Origin: Frankia sp. RB7
GTDB lineage: Bacteria; Pseudomonadota; Alphaproteobacteria; Rhizobiales; Xanthobacteraceae
Reading direction: 5' to 3'
Assembly: GCA_030403585.1 (NCBI GenBank)
Contig: JAUEPE010000056.1
Span: 1 to 45,626, forward strand
Length of the DNA: 45,626 nt
Of the stretch, positions 33,507 to 41,986 are shown piece after piece. Below the pieces are notes generated by a model. It did no database searches. It was not told the origin of the DNA and was given only the letters and a program-made list of their open reading frames with translations. Each line of letters opens with the position of its first letter. Position 1 is the first letter of the stretch. A program made the position numbers and the translations under genes.

Positions 33507-35497
33507 CCCTTGTGGCAGCAAGACCCGCTGCCGGCGTCCGTCTGTTGGCCCGCGAGCACGCTGCGGTTGTTGCGCTCCGGCGGGATGTCGCCGGCGGCAT
33601 TGGCCGCGAAGAAGCCGGTCGGCTTCAGCATAAAGCCGGCATATTCGACCGGCATGATCGGAAAATCCTCAGGCTTGCAGATATGGGTGTGGCCGAAGGA
33701 GTGCCACAATACGATATCTGTGTTCTCGATGTTGCGATTCTGCGCGGCATAGCCCGGCAAGCCGTCGCCGCCGGCATGGTTGTTGGGATAATCGCCGCTG
33801 GCGTATTTCTCGTCCTTATCGAAGGCCGTCACCCAGACGTGCTTGGTCGCAAAGCCGCCGCGCCTACGCACGTAGCTGCCCTCCTGCGCCAGCATCAGCG
33901 GGCTCGGATTGACGACGAGCTTGTAGGCGGGCGCATTGCCGACCGAATTGGTCTCGTTGGGATTGCTGATCTTCCAGAACCGGCCCGTCTCGCCATTGGC
34001 GACGGCCGCAGCATCGCGCTCCCGTGAGAGAATGCGCGTCGTGGTGTCGAACGCGTTGCCGTGCGGATTGTCGTGGCCCCAGGGCCGCGGCACGAAATCG
34101 TGCTCGCTGACGGTGTTGCCGCCGTCGTCGAGAGCCATGTGCAGGCGCGCGTTGAAGAAATGCTGGTGGGTCGGGCCGCCGAGATTGTCGTCGACCATGC
34201 CGCCCCATTTGTACTTCTCGCCGGGCTGCACGGCGGCGGTCTGGATGATGCCGGTGAGCTTTGTCTCAAGCTGGATCGTGCCGTCCTGGTAGAGGTACCA
34301 GTAGAAGCCGTAATCGTAATTGCCGACGGTGGCGAAGAACGAAATCACGAGCCGCCGCGAGCGCCGCACCTCGAACAGGCCGTTGCGGAATTCGTAGTGT
34401 TTCCAGGCAATTCCGTAGTCTTCTTCATGCATGCAGATAGCGTTCTGCATGACGAAGGGTTTTCCATTGTTGTCGGCGGCCGGCACGTCGAAATAATGGA
34501 TGTTGCCGAGGCAGTCGCAGCCGAGCTCGAGCGCATTGGCGAGCATACCGAGCCCGTATTCGCCGGCATCGAACGCCGACTTCCAGAAGTGGTTCGCGGT
34601 CGGATCGGCGTAGGGCACCACCATCTCGGTAACGCTGGCGCGATGGATCAGAGAACGCTTGCGCTCGCCGTCCTGGTAAGCGAGTTGATGCAGCACCAAT
34701 CCCTCGCGCGGCGTGAAGCCGACGCGAAAGCTCCATTTCTGCCAGTCGACTTTCCAGCCATCGACCTTGAAGCTCGCGCCCTCCGGCTGCTCGATATGCA
34801 GCGGCTTAATGTCGGTGCGCGGATTGGTGACTTCATGGGCGCCGTAGTTCCGCTTCTTGCGCGGGATCGGCACGATCGGGTCTGCGTCGGTGAGGTCGAT
34901 GACCTTGCCGCCGATGAGGTCGACGACGGCGACGACACCCTCGATCGGATGGGCGTAGCCATTGTCCTGGAGATGCTCGCGAAAGAAGCTGACGGCGCGG
35001 ACGATGCGCGCACCGCGCTCATACTCGAAATCGAAGAAGCCCGAGGAAAACGGGTCGACCTGGACCAGCTCGATATCCTTGTCGCTGAGGCCACGCCGAA
35101 CCATCGCCGCGCGCCAACCGGGATCGGCCTTGACCACCGCCTCGCATTTGAAGAACTCTTCGAGCATCACCGAAGGCTGCCCATAGGGCGCCTCGCGGTT
35201 CGGAATGACCTTCCGCGCGACGATCTCATTGCGGGCGAGATCGACCATGTGCTCGATCGCCTCGCCTGTCGCCACGTCGAGGGTTAGCGCGAAGGCGCGG
35301 CGCGGCGTCCCGCCTGCGGCCAGCTCCTGCTTGGTCGGCTCCTCCAGCCGCACCGTCGGGAAGCGGCAATTTTCGGGCGAGGCCGCAGTGGCGCGCACCA
35401 GCGTGCAAGCGGTAGCGATCTCGTCTGCCGTTAGCGGATCGAGCGGATGCGGCGTAGCGGCCTGCGCCTGCGACTTGGCTTTGACGGTATCGAGCAT
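33503..35497 (-). CDS. copper-containing primary amine oxidase
   Basis: A 664-aa copper amine oxidase that oxidises primary amines to aldehydes with release of ammonia and hydrogen peroxide. The topaquinone-forming Tyr394 is in VGNYDYGF (N-Y-D-Y). The catalytic base Asp310 is in FDAGEYGLG. Copper ligands His444 and His446 are in THQHFF, with a third His in SFGHTHICKPEDFP. Two N2/N3-type domains precede the core. There is no signal peptide, so the protein is probably cytoplasmic, as in the Arthrobacter histamine/phenylethylamine oxidase branch. The C-terminus ends with GSCCHKG. It follows the serine hydrolase gene by 15 bases, under likely control of the AraC regulator. Confidence 0.95.
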   Translation of the reverse strand: MLDTVKAKSQAQAATPHPLDPLTADEIATACTLVRATAASPENCRFPTVRLEEPTKQELAAGGTPRRAFALTLDVATGEAIEHMVDLARNEIVARKVIPNREAPYGQPSVMLEEFFKCEAVVKADPGWRAAMVRRGLSDKDIELVQVDPFSSGFFDFEYERGARIVRAVSFFREHLQDNGYAHPIEGVVAVVDLIGGKVIDLTDADPIVPIPRKKRNYGAHEVTNPRTDIKPLHIEQPEGASFKVDGWKVDWQKWSFRVGFTPREGLVLHQLAYQDGERKRSLIHRASVTEMVVPYADPTANHFWKSAFDAGEYGLGMLANALELGCDCLGNIHYFDVPAADNNGKPFVMQNAICMHEEDYGIAWKHYEFRNGLFEVRRSRRLVISFFATVGNYDYGFYWYLYQDGTIQLETKLTGIIQTAAVQPGEKYKWGGMVDDNLGGPTHQHFFNARLHMALDDGGNTVSEHDFVPRPWGHDNPHGNAFDTTTRILSRERDAAAVANGETGRFWKISNPNETNSVGNAPAYKLVVNPSPLMLAQEGSYVRRRGGFATKHVWVTAFDKDEKYASGDYPNNHAGGDGLPGYAAQNRNIENTDIVLWHSFGHTHICKPEDFPIMPVEYAGFMLKPTGFFAANAAGDIPPERNNRSVLAGQQTDAGSGSCCHKG

Positions 35498-35512
35498 TGT
35501 GATGTCCAGTGA

Positions 35513-36709
35513 TCAGCGCGGAGCAAGATGCGTATTGATGGCGCGGAAGGCGGCGAGCCAGCGGAGGTCGATCGGAACGTCCATCGCCTTCGGCTGCGTC
35601 GCGAGTTTGACGATGACGGTGTCGGAATCCAGGTCGACATGAAGCAGCTGGCCGTGGATGCCGATCGCGGTGAGCGCATTGCGTGCGGGATCGACCGTGA
35701 ACCATTTGCTGCGATAGCGCGCGCCCGGGAAGAACTCGGCGAGGTCGCCATCGGCCCAGGCCTTGGGATCGCCGTTCTCGCGGATGTCGTCGATCCACCA
35801 GCCCGGCACGACCTGCCGCCCCTCGACCACGCCGCGATTGCGCATCATCTCGCCGAAGCGCAGCAGGTCGCGTGCGGTGACGGAGATACCGCCGGCAAGG
35901 CGGCCCATGCCGTGGCTGTCGAGCGTGAGGGAGCCGTCCTCCTCGGCGCCCAGGGGCTGCCAGAGATATTCGGAGAGGATGCGATGGTAGGGCATGCCGC
36001 AGGCACGCTCATAGACCCAGCCGAGCACCTCGGTGTTGGTCGACACGTAGTGGAACACCTTGCCATGCGGCTTGCCGGTGCCGCGGAGCGTGGCGAGATA
36101 GGCGCGCTGATGGCCGGGCTCGACGCCGGGCGGCGGCACATCCCAGCCCGAGGAGAACCGGTAGCGCGCGACGTCGCCGGCCGGATCCTCGTAATCTTCC
36201 TCGAATTGGATGGCGACGGCCATGTCGAGGAGGTTGCGGACCGTGCAGGTGCCGTAGACCGAGGTCTCGAGCTCCGGCACATAGCGCACCACCCTCGCCT
36301 CCGGATCGACCAGGCCGCGCGCGGCCAGCACGCCGCCGAGCGTGCCGGCAACCGCCTTGCTGATCGAGCAGATCAGATGCGGCGTCGTCACGCTCATGCC
36401 GTCGCCGTACCATTCGTGGATCAGCGTGCCCTGGTGCATGACCAGCAGCGTGTCGGCAAAGGTTTCGCGCAGCGTGGCCTCGATCGTGGTCGCCTTGCCG
36501 TCGGGCGTGATGTAGCCGAGCTTTGCCAATTCGCGCGGCGCGCTCGCGATCGGCGTCGGATGGGCCGAGCGGCGGATTTCGGCGGTCGGCAGTACTTCGC
36601 GGGTGTGGGTGAAGCCCCAGCGGATGGCTGGAAAGCTGCGCCAGTTGGCGCGGGTCACCTGGGCCTCGGGCGCAGGCGGACTGCCGCGCATGATCTCGGT
36701 CGGTCGCAT
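35513..36709 (-). CDS. serine hydrolase, beta-lactamase/6-aminohexanoate-dimer hydrolase type
   Basis: 398 aa. The class C/beta-lactamase-related fold is indicated by the SxxK motif SISK (Ser115, Lys118), a Tyr in HYVSTNTEVLG in the place of YxN, and a late IHGQLLHVD segment in the place of the HxG/KTG strand. The type resembles EstB/nylon-oligomer (NylB) hydrolases: an esterase or amidase rather than an antibiotic-resistance enzyme. GGAGG lies about 9 bases before the ATG at 36709; a longer frame to 36808 runs through the likely promoter. It is co-directional with and 15 bases before the amine oxidase, so it may release an amine substrate from an amide. Confidence 0.88.
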   Translation of the reverse strand: MRPTEIMRGSPPAPEAQVTRANWRSFPAIRWGFTHTREVLPTAEIRRSAHPTPIASAPRELAKLGYITPDGKATTIEATLRETFADTLLVMHQGTLIHEWYGDGMSVTTPHLICSISKAVAGTLGGVLAARGLVDPEARVVRYVPELETSVYGTCTVRNLLDMAVAIQFEEDYEDPAGDVARYRFSSGWDVPPPGVEPGHQRAYLATLRGTGKPHGKVFHYVSTNTEVLGWVYERACGMPYHRILSEYLWQPLGAEEDGSLTLDSHGMGRLAGGISVTARDLLRFGEMMRNRGVVEGRQVVPGWWIDDIRENGDPKAWADGDLAEFFPGARYRSKWFTVDPARNALTAIGIHGQLLHVDLDSDTVIVKLATQPKAMDVPIDLRWLAAFRAINTHLAPR

Positions 36710-36800
36710 CTCGGTCCCTCCGCAGAACGCGATCCCGGCTGCGATGTCGGGAATGGCAATGAGGAAGACTGCACGCCGACCGCGTCGGGCGTTATCGAGA

Positions 36801-36820
36801 TCCAGCAATATTTTGCTGGA
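36801..36820. promoter_or_regulatory. perfect 8+8 inverted repeat, probable operator
   Basis: TCCAGCAA (36801-36808), four bases TATT, then TTGCTGGA (36813-36820). A third half-site TTGCTGG lies at 36855-36861, 42 bases after the second arm, in direct-repeat orientation. The elements lie in the 183-base gap between the divergent serine hydrolase/amine oxidase operon and the AraC-type gene, the natural place for the AraC binding site. Confidence 0.55.
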
Positions 36821-36892
36821 CAGCGTCCGTGGCCGTGCCAGTCTGGCGCGGATCTTGCTGGCTGCTCGCCTAACACATTCTGAAACGCTGTC

Positions 36893-37876
36893 ATGGCCTT
36901 AAGCGCAACTCTTCCGATTCAAGACTCGGCTGCCAGCCTGTTCCAGGCGAGCAGTACCGATGTCGACGAGCATTGCGCCGCGCTCGGCCGCTGGCGGCTG
37001 AGCTACGACCAGATCAGCGCCGGCGCATTCACGGGAAGCTTCACCCAGCTCTCGCTGCCCCGCGTCGAAGTGTTCCGCGAGATCACCAGCCAGCAGGTCC
37101 GGCAATACGGCCAGCTCGGCGCCGGCAGCTTTGGCATCGGCCTGCCCTGGCATGGCGACGGCGAGGTCAATTGCAACGGCGCCAGCGTCGCAGGCACCCA
37201 GGTGATCGCCTGCATCGACGCCGAGGTCGACATGTGCACGCCGAAGGCGTTCGAATTCCGCGGTGTCGTCACCAGCGCGGCGCTGATCGAGGAACTGGCT
37301 GCCAATTTCGACATCGAACTGCCGCGCGCGGTCTGGCACCAGCTGCGGGCGATGGAGATGGATGAAGCGCCAGTCGCGCGGCTGCGGGCCCATCTCGCAG
37401 CGATCCAGGAGACCATCACGACCGCGCCCGAACGTTTCGACGATGCGGCCGCCAGACAGGCGCTGGAAGATGCCCTCCTCGTCGAGATCATGGACATGCT
37501 GCCGACGGCGCGCCCTGCCGATCCCGGCCGCAGCACCGTGGCGCGCAAGCGCACCGTCGACCGCGCCCGTGCGCTGATGCACGGGACCGGCGACCGCTCG
37601 CTCTCACTGCTGGAGGTCTGCAATGCTGTCGGCGCCAGCCCGCGCAAGCTCGGCTATTGCTTCCAGGACGTCTTGGGCACGAGCCCGATGCATTACTGGC
37701 GCGCGATGCGGCTGAACCGCGTGCGGCGTGATCTCAAGCGCGGAGCCGAGACGTCAGTCTACGACGTCGCCGTGCAGCACGGGTTCTGGCACTTCAGCCA
37801 GTTCTCGCTCGACTACAAGCGTCACTTCTCCGAGCTGCCCTCGGAGACCTTGCGACGCGCGAGGTTAGCCGCCTGA
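36893..37876 (+). CDS. AraC family transcriptional regulator (FeaR/EutR-like)
   Basis: 327 aa. The C-terminal AraC DNA-binding domain spans about 220-325 with two helix-turn-helix units: SLLEVCNAVGASPRKLGYCFQDVLGTSPMHYWRAMRLN and TSVYDVAVQHGFWHFSQFSLDYKRHFSELPSETL. The N-terminal 200 residues are of the AraC_binding_2 type common in regulators of amine and aromatic catabolism. Given its divergent position, it probably activates the serine hydrolase-amine oxidase operon in response to an amine. A perfect inverted repeat lies between them. Confidence 0.9.
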   Translation: MALSATLPIQDSAASLFQASSTDVDEHCAALGRWRLSYDQISAGAFTGSFTQLSLPRVEVFREITSQQVRQYGQLGAGSFGIGLPWHGDGEVNCNGASVAGTQVIACIDAEVDMCTPKAFEFRGVVTSAALIEELAANFDIELPRAVWHQLRAMEMDEAPVARLRAHLAAIQETITTAPERFDDAAARQALEDALLVEIMDMLPTARPADPGRSTVARKRTVDRARALMHGTGDRSLSLLEVCNAVGASPRKLGYCFQDVLGTSPMHYWRAMRLNRVRRDLKRGAETSVYDVAVQHGFWHFSQFSLDYKRHFSELPSETLRRARLAA

Positions 37877-37882
37877 CGTGGA

Positions 37883-38127
37883 TCAGCGGTGCCGCAGCCG
37901 GCGGTTGACCCGGCGCGCCAGATAGTCGCCCGCGCTCTGGACCAGCTGCACCAGCGCGATCAGCACGACCACGACGGCCAGCATCATCTCCGGCATGAAG
38001 CGCTGGTAGCCGTAACGGATGCCGAGATCGCCAAGCCCGCCGCCACCGACCGCGCCGACCATGGCGGAATAGCCGAGCAGGCTGACCACCGCGAGCGTCA
38101 GCGCCAGCAACAGGCCGGGCATCCCAA
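37883..38127 (-). pseudogene. remnant of metI (D-methionine ABC transporter permease), C-terminal part only
   Basis: The frame read from about 38127 to 37883 gives GMPGLLLALTLAVVSLLGYS and then AMVGAVGGGGLGDLGIRYGY. This closely matches the last 75 or so residues of MetI permeases (usual length about 217), including the final helix and basic tail. All upstream residues of MetI, and the metN and metQ partners, are missing; the sequence right of 38127 has no similarity I can see. It could be expressed from an ATG at 38122 as a 79-aa fragment but would not form a permease. It is therefore a deletion remnant. Confidence 0.75.
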
Positions 38128-38180
38128 TCCCCCGCCTTGGAAGAAAATTCGTCTGCCGGGGTATCAGCCCGCGGCAGGGC

Positions 38181-39656
38181 TCACCGGACCATGGCGAGCC
38201 AGGGCATCACGATCAGCAGCAGCCCGGCGAAATAGAGCACCCCGAAGATCAGCCCAAAGCCCCAGAACTGGCGCTTCCCGATATAACCGCTGCCGTAATA
38301 CATCGGCGCCGGCCCCGTGGCGTAAGGCGAGATCACGCCCATCAGGCCGAGCGAATACATGCAGAGCGCGGCGAGCGTCGGGACCGGCAGTTCGGGGATG
38401 CCGGAGCCGACCGCGAGCACCACCGGCAACACGGCCGCCGCATGCGAGGTGATGCTCGAGAAGAAATAGTGGATCCAGAAGAACAGCGCGACCAGCAGGA
38501 TCATGGCGGTCGACGGCGAGAGCCCGACGAGCGGCTTGGCGAATTCGTTGGCAAACCATTTGATGAAGCCGATCTCGTTCAAGCCAGAGGCCAGCGTCAA
38601 CAGCGAGGTGAAATAGAAGAACACCTCCCAGGCGCCCTTCTCGCTGACGATGTCGGCGAACTCGATCACGCCGGTGACCAGCATCAGCGAGATCACGATG
38701 AAGACGACGGTCGTGGCATTGACGAAGTTCGAACCGAGCACTGGCACATGGATGTCCGGGCTCGAGCCGGCGATCCACAAGAACATCGCGAGAATGATCA
38801 GAGCCAGCATTATCCACTCGTTGCGCGACATCGGACCCATCTCCGCGAGCTCTTTCGCCGCCCAATCGGAGATCTCCGGACTGTGCTTCACCTCCGGCCG
38901 GCAGATCGCGTAGCTGAGCAGCGGAACGACAATCATCAGCAGCAGGCCCAACGGCGCGAAGCCGATGAACCACTGGCCCCAGCTGACATCGACGCCGACC
39001 GTCTTCTTGGCGATCGCCAGTGCCGCCGCGTTCGGCGCGAGCGCCGTGAAGAACAGCGAGCTCGTGATCGCGGTCGCCGCGAACGCGGTCCACATCACGT
39101 AGGTGCCGATCTTGCCGGCGGTCGGCCCCGGTTCCGAGCCGTAGATGCGCGGGATGTTGCTGATGATGGGATAAACGATGCCGCCGCTGCGCGCGGTGTT
39201 GGACGGCGTTGCGGGTGCCAGCAGGAAGTCCGACATTGCGACCGCATAGCCGAGGCCGAGCGTGTTGCTGCCGAGGCGCCGCACCAGCACCAGCGCGATG
39301 CGGCGGCCAAGCTGGCTCTTGCGATAGCCGATCGAGAACACGAAGGCGCCGACGATCAGCCACACCGTGCTCTCGGCAAAGCCAGCGAGCATCCAGCGCA
39401 GCGATTTGCCGGGATCGGGATCGACATAGCCGCCGACGCCGGCGACCGTGAGGCCGATCAGACCGACCGCGCCGACCGGCATTGATTCCAGGATCAGCCC
39501 GGTGATGACGGCCGCGAACACGGCAAAATAGTGCCACTGATTGACGTTGAGACCCGCCGGCACCGGCCACAGATAGATCGCCAGCCACACCACCAGCGGC
39601 GCGATCAGCTTCCAGCGAAACCCTTTCGCCGCGGGCGCCTGCGTATTGGCGGTCAT
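38181..39656 (-). CDS. DASS family (SLC13/CitT-type) anion symporter
   Basis: A 491-aa polytopic protein. The family SNT motif is present in LAPATPSNTARSGGIVYPI (about 150-168), and the second repeat has SSITSHAAAVLPVVLAVG near residue 400. There are about 12-14 hydrophobic helices. The type resembles the 2-oxoglutarate/malate and citrate/succinate exchangers (SodiT/CitT group). GGGAGGG lies before the ATG at 39656. It is a single gene between the metI remnant and the enoyl-CoA hydratase. The likely substrates are di- or tricarboxylates. Confidence 0.9.
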   Translation of the reverse strand: MTANTQAPAAKGFRWKLIAPLVVWLAIYLWPVPAGLNVNQWHYFAVFAAVITGLILESMPVGAVGLIGLTVAGVGGYVDPDPGKSLRWMLAGFAESTVWLIVGAFVFSIGYRKSQLGRRIALVLVRRLGSNTLGLGYAVAMSDFLLAPATPSNTARSGGIVYPIISNIPRIYGSEPGPTAGKIGTYVMWTAFAATAITSSLFFTALAPNAAALAIAKKTVGVDVSWGQWFIGFAPLGLLLMIVVPLLSYAICRPEVKHSPEISDWAAKELAEMGPMSRNEWIMLALIILAMFLWIAGSSPDIHVPVLGSNFVNATTVVFIVISLMLVTGVIEFADIVSEKGAWEVFFYFTSLLTLASGLNEIGFIKWFANEFAKPLVGLSPSTAMILLVALFFWIHYFFSSITSHAAAVLPVVLAVGSGIPELPVPTLAALCMYSLGLMGVISPYATGPAPMYYGSGYIGKRQFWGFGLIFGVLYFAGLLLIVMPWLAMVR

Positions 39657-39726
39657 GAGCCCTCCCCTTGATTTTAGTTGCACGGCGCCGGCCCGTTGGC
39701 CGAGCCGCCTTTGTCCCCGCGCGGCG

Positions 39727-39741
39727 TATACGGACTGTCCG
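39727..39741. promoter_or_regulatory. TATA-CGGAC-T-GTCCG palindrome upstream of DASS symporter
   Basis: CGGACTGTCCG (39731-39741) is palindromic around one central base and is preceded by TATA. It lies about 75 bases before the symporter ATG. It resembles the element at 23880-23893 before TRAP system 2, in the same orientation relative to its gene. Confidence 0.3.
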
Positions 39742-39765
39742 CCGTCCGATCAATGGCCGACTTGG

Positions 39766-40572
39766 CTAGCGTCCCTTGAAGCGCGGCTTGCGGCGGCCCA
39801 GGAACGCCTCGACACCTTCCTTATGGTCCTCGCTGAGGCTCGCCAGCGCGAACTGGTCGAGATCCATGTGGCTGGCGAGATCGTCCAGCGCGTGTGCGAG
39901 CCGGTTGACGGTCAGCTTCGTCATCGCCACCGACAGCGGCGGCTGCGCAGCCACCTTGCGCGCCAGCTCCATGGCGGCATCGAAGGCGTGGCCGGGATCG
40001 ACGACCTGCTCGACCAGGCCCCATTGATAGGCCTCGTCAGCGGAGATGCGCTCATCCGCCAGGATCACCGCCTGCTTGGTGCGGGCCGGCCCCATCAAAT
40101 GCAGCATGCGCGGGATGCTCTGCCAGCTCATGTTCATGCCGAGCCCGATCTCGGGCACGCGCAGATGTGCGTCGCTCCCCATCACGCGGAAGTCGAGCGC
40201 GACCGCAAGCGCCACGCCGCCGCCGACGCAAAAGCCTTCGATCGCCGCGATCGTGATTTGCTCCATCTCCTGCCAGGCGTGCGTCAGGCGCGGCCCGAGC
40301 TTGAGATGCCGCCTGAGCGTACCGAGGTCCATCTCATTGCGTGCGCGCCCTTCGGCATCCTTCAGGTCGAAGCCAGCGCTGAACGCCCCCGAACTACCCG
40401 TCAGCACTACGACGGACGTCGCCGCATCATCCTCGAAGGAGCGCGCCGCCGCGGTGAGCTGGCGCAGCGCCTCCGGCGACAAGGCGTTGATGCCGTCGTG
40501 ACGGTCGAACCGCACCACCGCGATCCGCCCCTCGGGCCCGAGGCCTTTCTCGATCTTGACGAATTCCTTCAT
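39766..40572 (-). CDS. enoyl-CoA hydratase/isomerase family protein
   Basis: 268 aa, a normal crotonase length. The oxyanion-hole regions are GSSGAFSAGFDLKDA and IEGFCVGGGVALAVALDFRVMG. The catalytic Glu region is LRVPEIGLGMNMSWQSIPRM, with one Glu retained (PEIGLG) and Asn/Met where the second Glu of the classic hydratase lies, so it may be an isomerase, a hydrolase or a specialised hydratase. The C-terminus (EDHKEGVEAFLGRRKPRFKGR) is typical. It is a single gene, divergent from the nitrile hydratase operon with a 122-base gap. Confidence 0.9.
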   Translation of the reverse strand: MKEFVKIEKGLGPEGRIAVVRFDRHDGINALSPEALRQLTAAARSFEDDAATSVVVLTGSSGAFSAGFDLKDAEGRARNEMDLGTLRRHLKLGPRLTHAWQEMEQITIAAIEGFCVGGGVALAVALDFRVMGSDAHLRVPEIGLGMNMSWQSIPRMLHLMGPARTKQAVILADERISADEAYQWGLVEQVVDPGHAFDAAMELARKVAAQPPLSVAMTKLTVNRLAHALDDLASHMDLDQFALASLSEDHKEGVEAFLGRRKPRFKGR

Positions 40573-40694
40573 GGCGCATCTCCGAAGCCGATTTTTGCGT
40601 GATCGTAGCGCACAAACGGCGTCACGAATACGTGGCTGGATCGCGCTGCAACGAACCCTCGACAGGCAGGGACGGATTCGCTTAATCTTTCGCC

Positions 40695-41330
40695 ATGAGC
40701 CACGATCACGACCACCATCATCACCACGACCACCATCATTCGGAATTGTCGGAGACCGAGCTGCGCGTGCGCGCGCTCGAGACGATTCTGACCGAAAAAG
40801 GCTATGTCGAGCCGGCCGCGCTCGACGCCATCATCCAGGCCTACGAGACCAAGATCGGCCCGCACAACGGCGCCCGCGTCGTCGCCAAGGCATGGACCGA
40901 TCCGGCGTTCAAAAAGGCACTACTGGAGGACGGCAGCAAAGCCATCGGCACGCTCGGCCATGTCAGCCGCGTCGGAGACCATCTCGTCGTGGTCGAGAAC
41001 ACGTCGCAGCGGCACAACATGGTCGTGTGCACGCTGTGCTCCTGCTACCCCTGGGAAATGCTCGGGCTGCCGCCGGTCTGGTACAAGGCCTCGCCCTACC
41101 GCTCGCGCGCGGTCAAGGACCCGCGCGGTGTGCTCGCCGATTTCGACGTGACGCTGCCGAAGGACATGGAAATCCGGGTCTGGGATTCCACGGCCGAGAC
41201 TCGCTTCCTGGTGCTGCCGATGCGCCCCGCAGGCACGGAAGGCTGGAGCGAGGAGCAACTCGCCGACCTCGTCACGCGCGACTCGATGATCGGTACCGGC
41301 TTTCCCAGGACGCCCGGAGCCCCGTCGTGA
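40695..41330 (+). CDS. nthA: nitrile hydratase alpha subunit, cobalt type, with His-rich N-terminus
   Basis: 211 aa. The metal-claw motif VCTLCSCYPW (Cys112, Cys115, Ser116, Cys117) has Thr113 and Tyr118, the pattern of the non-corrin cobalt form; the iron form has CSLCSCT. The enzyme hydrates nitriles to amides in the cytoplasm as an alpha-beta heterotetramer. The first 16 residues are MSHDHDHHHHHDHHHS, ten histidines, before the ordinary start of the fold (SETELRVRALETIL). The stop overlaps the GTG start of the beta subunit (GTGA). No amidase gene lies in the cluster. Confidence 0.95.
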   Translation: MSHDHDHHHHHDHHHSELSETELRVRALETILTEKGYVEPAALDAIIQAYETKIGPHNGARVVAKAWTDPAFKKALLEDGSKAIGTLGHVSRVGDHLVVVENTSQRHNMVVCTLCSCYPWEMLGLPPVWYKASPYRSRAVKDPRGVLADFDVTLPKDMEIRVWDSTAETRFLVLPMRPAGTEGWSEEQLADLVTRDSMIGTGFPRTPGAPS

Positions 41331-41986
41331 ACGGCGTGCACGACATGGGCGGCATGGACGGTTTTGGCAAGGTCGAGCCCGAGCCGAACGAGCCCATGTT
41401 CCACGAGGACTGGGAGTCCCGCGTGTTGGCGATGGTGCGCGCGATGGGTGCGGCCGGTGCCTTCAACATCGACACCTCGCGGTTCTATCGCGAGACGCTG
41501 CCGCCGGACGTTTATCTCTCCAGCTCCTACTACAAAAAGTGGTTCCTCGGTCTCGAGGAGATGCTGATCGAGAAGGGCTACCTCACCCGCGAGGAAGTCG
41601 CCGCCGGCCATGCGACGACGCCCGGCAAGGCGCTCAAGCACGGCAAGTTCGACCTCGCCAATGTCGAGCGCATCATGGTGCGCGGCCAATTCGCCCGCCC
41701 TGCCCCAGCATCGGCCAGGTTCAACATCGGCGATCGGGTCCGCGCCAAGAACATCCATCCGACCACGCACACGCGGCTGCCGCGCTATGTGCGCGGCCAT
41801 GTCGGCGTGGTCGAGCTGAACCACGGCTGCCACGTGTTTCCGGACTCGGCGGCGATGGAGCTCGGCGAAAATCCGAAATGGCTCTATACGGTCGTATTCG
41901 AAGGCCGGGATCTCTGGGGCGCGGATGGTGATCCGACCCTGAAGGTCTCGATCGACGCGTTCGAGCCCTATCTGGATCCTGCGTGA
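41327..41986 (+). CDS. nthB: nitrile hydratase beta subunit
   Basis: 219 aa, starting with GTG inside the alpha stop (GTGA). It begins MNGVHDMGGMDGFGKV, the standard beta-subunit N-terminus, followed by the helical HEDWESRVLAMVRAM region and, from about 120, the SH3-like barrel FNIGDRVRAKNIHPTTHTRLPRYVRGHVGVVE. The beta subunit shapes the active-site channel with alpha. The TGA overlaps the ATG of the accessory gene by one base (TGATG), so all three genes are translationally coupled. Confidence 0.95.
   Translation: MNGVHDMGGMDGFGKVEPEPNEPMFHEDWESRVLAMVRAMGAAGAFNIDTSRFYRETLPPDVYLSSSYYKKWFLGLEEMLIEKGYLTREEVAAGHATTPGKALKHGKFDLANVERIMVRGQFARPAPASARFNIGDRVRAKNIHPTTHTRLPRYVRGHVGVVELNHGCHVFPDSAAMELGENPKWLYTVVFEGRDLWGADGDPTLKVSIDAFEPYLDPA

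Noticed and set aside
34061..35287. 408-codon plus-strand frame opposite the amine oxidase
   Set aside because: It has no domain and overlaps entirely a gene with all copper and topaquinone residues.
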